NCBI GenBank assembly: GCA_033764445.1
Contig: JANRIZ010000116.1
Location: 1 to 7,318, forward strand
From: JANRIZ01 sp033764445
GTDB lineage: Bacteria > Verrucomicrobiota > Verrucomicrobiia > JAWXBN01
DNA length: 7,318 nucleotides
Reading direction: 5' to 3'
Positions 5,398 through 7,318 of this stretch are shown one piece after another (position 1 is the stretch's first letter; each line of letters starts with the position of its first letter). The notes below the pieces were generated by a model, which searched no databases, was not told where the DNA came from, and worked only from the letters and a program-made list of their open reading frames with translations. A program made the position numbers and the translations under genes.

Positions 5398-6708
5398 ATG
5401 GCGTTCCAGACACTTCCCGGTTTCCGCGATTTTTATCCGGAGGACTATGCGGTCAAACAATTCATCATCAGCCGCTGGCGCGAGGTCTGCCAGCGATACG
5501 GGTTTGTCGAGTACGACGGACCCGTCCTGGAACCCCTGGAACTCTACACCCAGAAATCCGGCGAGGAAATTGTCCGCCAACTCTTCAATTTCACCGACAA
5601 GGGCGGTCGCGAGGTGGCGCTCCGTCCCGAGCTGACCCCGACCCTGGCCCGCATGGCCGCCGCCCGTGAGAGGCAGTACAAAAAGCCGATGAAATGGTTT
5701 TCGACATCACAATGTTTCCGGTACGAAAGGACACAGAAAGGTCGTTTGCGCGAGTTTTTCCAGCTCAATTGTGACGTGATGGGTGAAGGCAGCTTTGCCG
5801 CCGAGGTCGAGATTCTCGCCCTGCTGGTGGATCTGCTGCGGGAATTCGGACTGACCGACCGGGATTTCCAGGTCCGGTTCTTCAGCCGCGATTTCTGGCG
5901 TCTGTTTCTCACCAGCACCGATCTTTCGGTGGAGCCCGACAAAATCCCCGCTGTCCTGGCGCTCATCGACAAGATCGAACGTCTGGAAGGCGAAGCCCTG
6001 AACAAGGCCCTGGCCGAAACGGGTCTGGTCCCGGCGCAATTTGAGCGTATCCGCGATTTGTGCACACATGGATGGATGACCTCGGCCCTGCAGGACACCC
6101 GGGCGCAGGACGACATGACCCGCCTCCGCGACCAATATCTCCAAAAACTCGGGGACATGGGGTCGGTCGGCCGTTTCATCAAACTCGACGGATGCATCGT
6201 CCGGGGGCTCGCCTATTACACCTCCACCACCTTTGAAACCTTTGAGCTGGCGCAGAATGCGGAGGGCGGCTTCACGGGGCGCGCGCTGGCCGGAGGCGGA
6301 CGTTACGATGATCTCATTGAAAAGGTCGGCGGGGTGAAACTGCCGGCCATCGGATTTGGCATGGGGGATGTCGTCCTTGGGGACCTGCTGCGTGAACGCA
6401 ATCTTCTGCCGGCCAATCTCAATGCGCTGCAGGTGTATGTGGTGATCGTTGACGAATCCCTGCGCGGGGCGGCCCTGGGTGTGGTCAGTGACCTTCGCCG
6501 GGCGGGGTACCGGACCGATTACAGTCTCGCCGCCGCCAAGGTCGGCAAACAATTCCAAGCCGCCGAGGAGCGCGGCGCAAAATGCGCGGTGGTGATCGCC
6601 CCGGAGGAATGGGTCGCCGGCAACGTGAAACTCAAAAACCTCTCCACCCGCGAGGAAATTCCGTTGGCGAAGGAACAGATGGTGACGTGGTTGCAATCTA
6701 AACTCTGA
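5398..6708 (+). CDS. hisS: Histidyl-tRNA synthetase
   Basis: This class II aminoacyl-tRNA synthetase charges tRNA-His with histidine in the cytoplasm. The 436-residue length is normal. Visible parts are LPGFRDFYPED (6-16), the typical start, and ALRPELTPTLAR (74-85), a substrate loop. Motif 2 is around CFRYERTQKGRLREFFQ (106-122), with Arg108 and Glu110 in the RxE position. The histidine-binding motif is VRGLAYYTSTTFE (268-280), with the catalytic-type Arg269. Motif 3 is around AIGFGMGDVVLGDLL (317-331), after LAGGGRYDDL. The C-terminal anticodon-binding domain runs from about 344 to the end, with GKQFQAAEERGAKCAVVI. In the histidine motif the common RGLDYY has Ala instead of Asp. The ATG at 5398 matches the family N-terminus; the frame runs back to 5248, but that would cross the HU terminator. 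No Shine-Dalgarno site is visible. Confidence 0.97.
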   Translation: MAFQTLPGFRDFYPEDYAVKQFIISRWREVCQRYGFVEYDGPVLEPLELYTQKSGEEIVRQLFNFTDKGGREVALRPELTPTLARMAAARERQYKKPMKWFSTSQCFRYERTQKGRLREFFQLNCDVMGEGSFAAEVEILALLVDLLREFGLTDRDFQVRFFSRDFWRLFLTSTDLSVEPDKIPAVLALIDKIERLEGEALNKALAETGLVPAQFERIRDLCTHGWMTSALQDTRAQDDMTRLRDQYLQKLGDMGSVGRFIKLDGCIVRGLAYYTSTTFETFELAQNAEGGFTGRALAGGGRYDDLIEKVGGVKLPAIGFGMGDVVLGDLLRERNLLPANLNALQVYVVIVDESLRGAALGVVSDLRRAGYRTDYSLAAAKVGKQFQAAEERGAKCAVVIAPEEWVAGNVKLKNLSTREEIPLAKEQMVTWLQSKL

Positions 6709-6724
6709 GTCCCCGACTTTTTTA

Positions 6725-6759
6725 GAACACAGATGGGCACAGATGAGCACAGATTTTTT
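6725..6759 (+). repeat. Left 35-bp inverted repeat of the GxxExxY cassette
   Basis: It starts GAACACAGATGGG and contains CACAGAT three times, at 6728, 6738 and 6748, an exact 10-base period with variable 3-base linkers (GGG, GAG). It ends in six T residues. Its reverse complement matches 7202-7236 at 33 of 35 positions, the two mismatches being in one linker. Outside it, ACTTTTTT (6716-6723) is mirrored by AAAAAGT (7240-7246), so the symmetry extends imperfectly. Confidence 0.9.
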
Positions 6760-6787
6760 GTAATTTTTTTTGAGATAAATCGTCTTT

Positions 6788-7201
6788 ATGGGAATGAATA
6801 GAGACCCTCAGACATATGGGATTGTCGGTGCCGCCATGGAGGTTCATCGGCACTTGAAACGCGGCTTTTTGGAGGCGGTATATCAGGACGCTCTGGCGGT
6901 GGAGTTTTCAGGACGGAAAATTGATTTTACAAGAGAGGTGTTGTTGCCTGTCTTTTACAAGAAGTTCAAGCTTCCCAGTTCCTACAAGGCGGACTTCGTC
7001 TGCTTCCAAAACGTGATTGTGGAAATCAAGGCAATGGTGTCAATCGGTGATCCTGAGGCGGCACAATTGCTCAATTACATGAAAATCACAAAAATGAAGA
7101 TTGGATTGCTCCTGAATTTCGGGGCTCAGTCCCTCGAATACAAGCGACTCATCGGGTGCGGAGAAATATCTGGTGCCAAACAAAATTCTCTCTTCTCATA
7201 A
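6788..7201 (+). CDS. GxxExxY protein, PD-(D/E)XK nuclease-like
   Basis: This predicts a 137-residue protein near the usual size for GxxExxY proteins, a widespread family of unknown role grouped with the PD-(D/E)XK nuclease superfamily. The naming motif is GFLEAVY (Gly26, Glu29, Tyr32), after GIVGAAMEVHRHLKR (11-25). The nuclease-like core is Asp69 in KADF, then Glu79-x-Lys81 in VIVEIKA, with Gln93 in AAQLLNYMK. All expected active-site residues are present, so it may be a working nuclease, but no substrate is known. The C-terminal strand IGLLLNFGAQSLEYKRLI is also typical. The start is ATG 6788; ATG 6794 in frame would lose two residues and is equally possible, as no clear ribosome site marks either. 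The gene sits alone between the two 35-bp inverted repeats. Codon and base use is more A/T-rich than hisS, consistent with transfer. Confidence 0.92.
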   Translation: MGMNRDPQTYGIVGAAMEVHRHLKRGFLEAVYQDALAVEFSGRKIDFTREVLLPVFYKKFKLPSSYKADFVCFQNVIVEIKAMVSIGDPEAAQLLNYMKITKMKIGLLLNFGAQSLEYKRLIGCGEISGAKQNSLFS

Positions 7202-7236
7202 AAAAAATCTGTGCCAATCTGTGCCCATCTGTGTTC
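7202..7236 (-). repeat. Right 35-bp inverted repeat of the GxxExxY cassette
   Basis: It starts with six A, directly after the TAA of the GxxExxY gene. ATCTGTG (the complement of CACAGAT) follows at 7207, 7217 and 7227, again with a period of 10. It is the mirror image of 6725-6759 with two mismatches. Its last six bases are also the first two codons of the next gene. Confidence 0.9.
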
Positions 7237-7318
7237 CCCAAAAAGTATGATGTCATAGTGGTGGGTGCGGGTCATAATGGCCTGGTGTGCGCGTGTTATC
7301 TGGCCAAGGCCGGGCGCA
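7231..7318 (+). CDS. Phytoene-dehydrogenase-like FAD oxidoreductase, N-terminal start only
   Basis: The frame runs off the right edge after 29 complete codons. The product begins MFPKKYDVIVVGAGHNGLVC and continues ACYLAKAGR. YDVIVVGAGHNGL is the FAD-binding beta-alpha-beta fold, with GAGHNG at residues 12-17. GHNGL is characteristic of the phytoene dehydrogenase/PYROXD2-like group of FAD-dependent oxidoreductases. The exact substrate cannot be known from this fragment. The GTG at 7231 is the only start codon close to the fold in this frame; the nearby ATG at 7247 is out of frame. That GTG lies in the last CACAGAT unit (complement strand) of the right repeat, with no ribosome site before it. 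The frame stays open upstream into the GxxExxY gene. So the start may be GTG 7231, or the true one may have been displaced by the cassette. Confidence 0.82.
   Translation, partial: MFPKKYDVIVVGAGHNGLVCACYLAKAGR

Larger units (their letters stand above)
6725..7236. mobile_element. Putative mobile cassette: GxxExxY gene between inverted repeats
   Basis: A 512-bp unit consists of two nearly identical 35-bp inverted repeats with one gene between them. It is compact: 28 bases from the left repeat to the ATG, and the stop codon TAA touches the right repeat. The inside is visibly more A/T-rich than hisS. There is no transposase and no clear target-site duplication. If mobile, it would need help in trans or depend on the nuclease-like protein itself. 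Mobility is inference; the repeat structure is seen directly. Confidence 0.5.

Noticed and set aside
6708..6723. Terminator after hisS (AGTC-CCC-GACT then T6)
   Set aside because: A 4-bp stem overlapping the stop codon is too weak to claim, and the T-run may belong to the outer part of the cassette repeat.
5707..6750. Long - strand open frame (347 codons) across hisS
   Set aside because: It is antisense to an intact hisS, has no recognisable domain, and it would start at the edge of the cassette's left repeat.
6725..6759. CRISPR-like short repeats (CACAGAT every 10 bp)
   Set aside because: There are only three 7-base units with 3-base linkers, no spacers and no cas genes; the paired inverted arms fit a cassette end better.

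Overview
The window looks like chromosomal DNA from a Verrucomicrobiota-type bacterium (inference; the phylum is likely, the genus cannot be named). The reasons are a C-terminal PEP-CTERM sorting tail on a repetitive exported protein, a Gfo/Idh/MocA oxidoreductase, a GxxExxY gene, generally weak Shine-Dalgarno sites, and G+C-rich coding DNA with A/T-rich gaps. Most genes are ordinary housekeeping or metabolic genes, each apparently transcribed on its own.

Layout from left to right. (1) The 3' end of a PEP-CTERM surface protein on + is followed by a strong bidirectional terminator. It converges on a tiny exported CxxC, Lys/Ser-rich protein on -. (2) A 319-base gap holds the terminator of the next - gene, a 385-residue Gfo/Idh/MocA dehydrogenase. 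(3) Divergent from that is panD (aspartate 1-decarboxylase, +), which has a GTG start placed right behind a plausible -10 box, so it may be leaderless. (4) A - gene for an exported LolA/MucB-like protein runs towards panD and is divergent from a class V aminotransferase (alanine-glyoxylate/serine-pyruvate type, +). The gap between those two carries an 8-17-8 inverted repeat. (5) A histone-like HU/IHF-family protein ends at a textbook GNRA-loop terminator. (6) hisS (histidyl-tRNA synthetase) has a leader with two copies of a 9-bp palindrome. (7) A compact 512-bp cassette holds a GxxExxY (PD-(D/E)XK-like) gene between two 35-bp inverted repeats. The repeats match at 33 of 35 positions and are built of CACAGAT units at an exact 10-bp period. 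(8) The first 29 codons of a phytoene-dehydrogenase-like FAD oxidoreductase follow, and the only plausible start codon (GTG) lies inside the right-hand repeat of the cassette.

The genes do not form one pathway. PanD supplies beta-alanine for pantothenate/CoA, and the aminotransferase probably handles glyoxylate, serine or alanine. HU and HisRS are housekeeping. The most interesting object is the GxxExxY cassette with its phased inverted repeats and its intrusion into the start of the neighbouring gene. Second are the small symmetric sequence elements in the panD, aminotransferase and hisS upstream regions.
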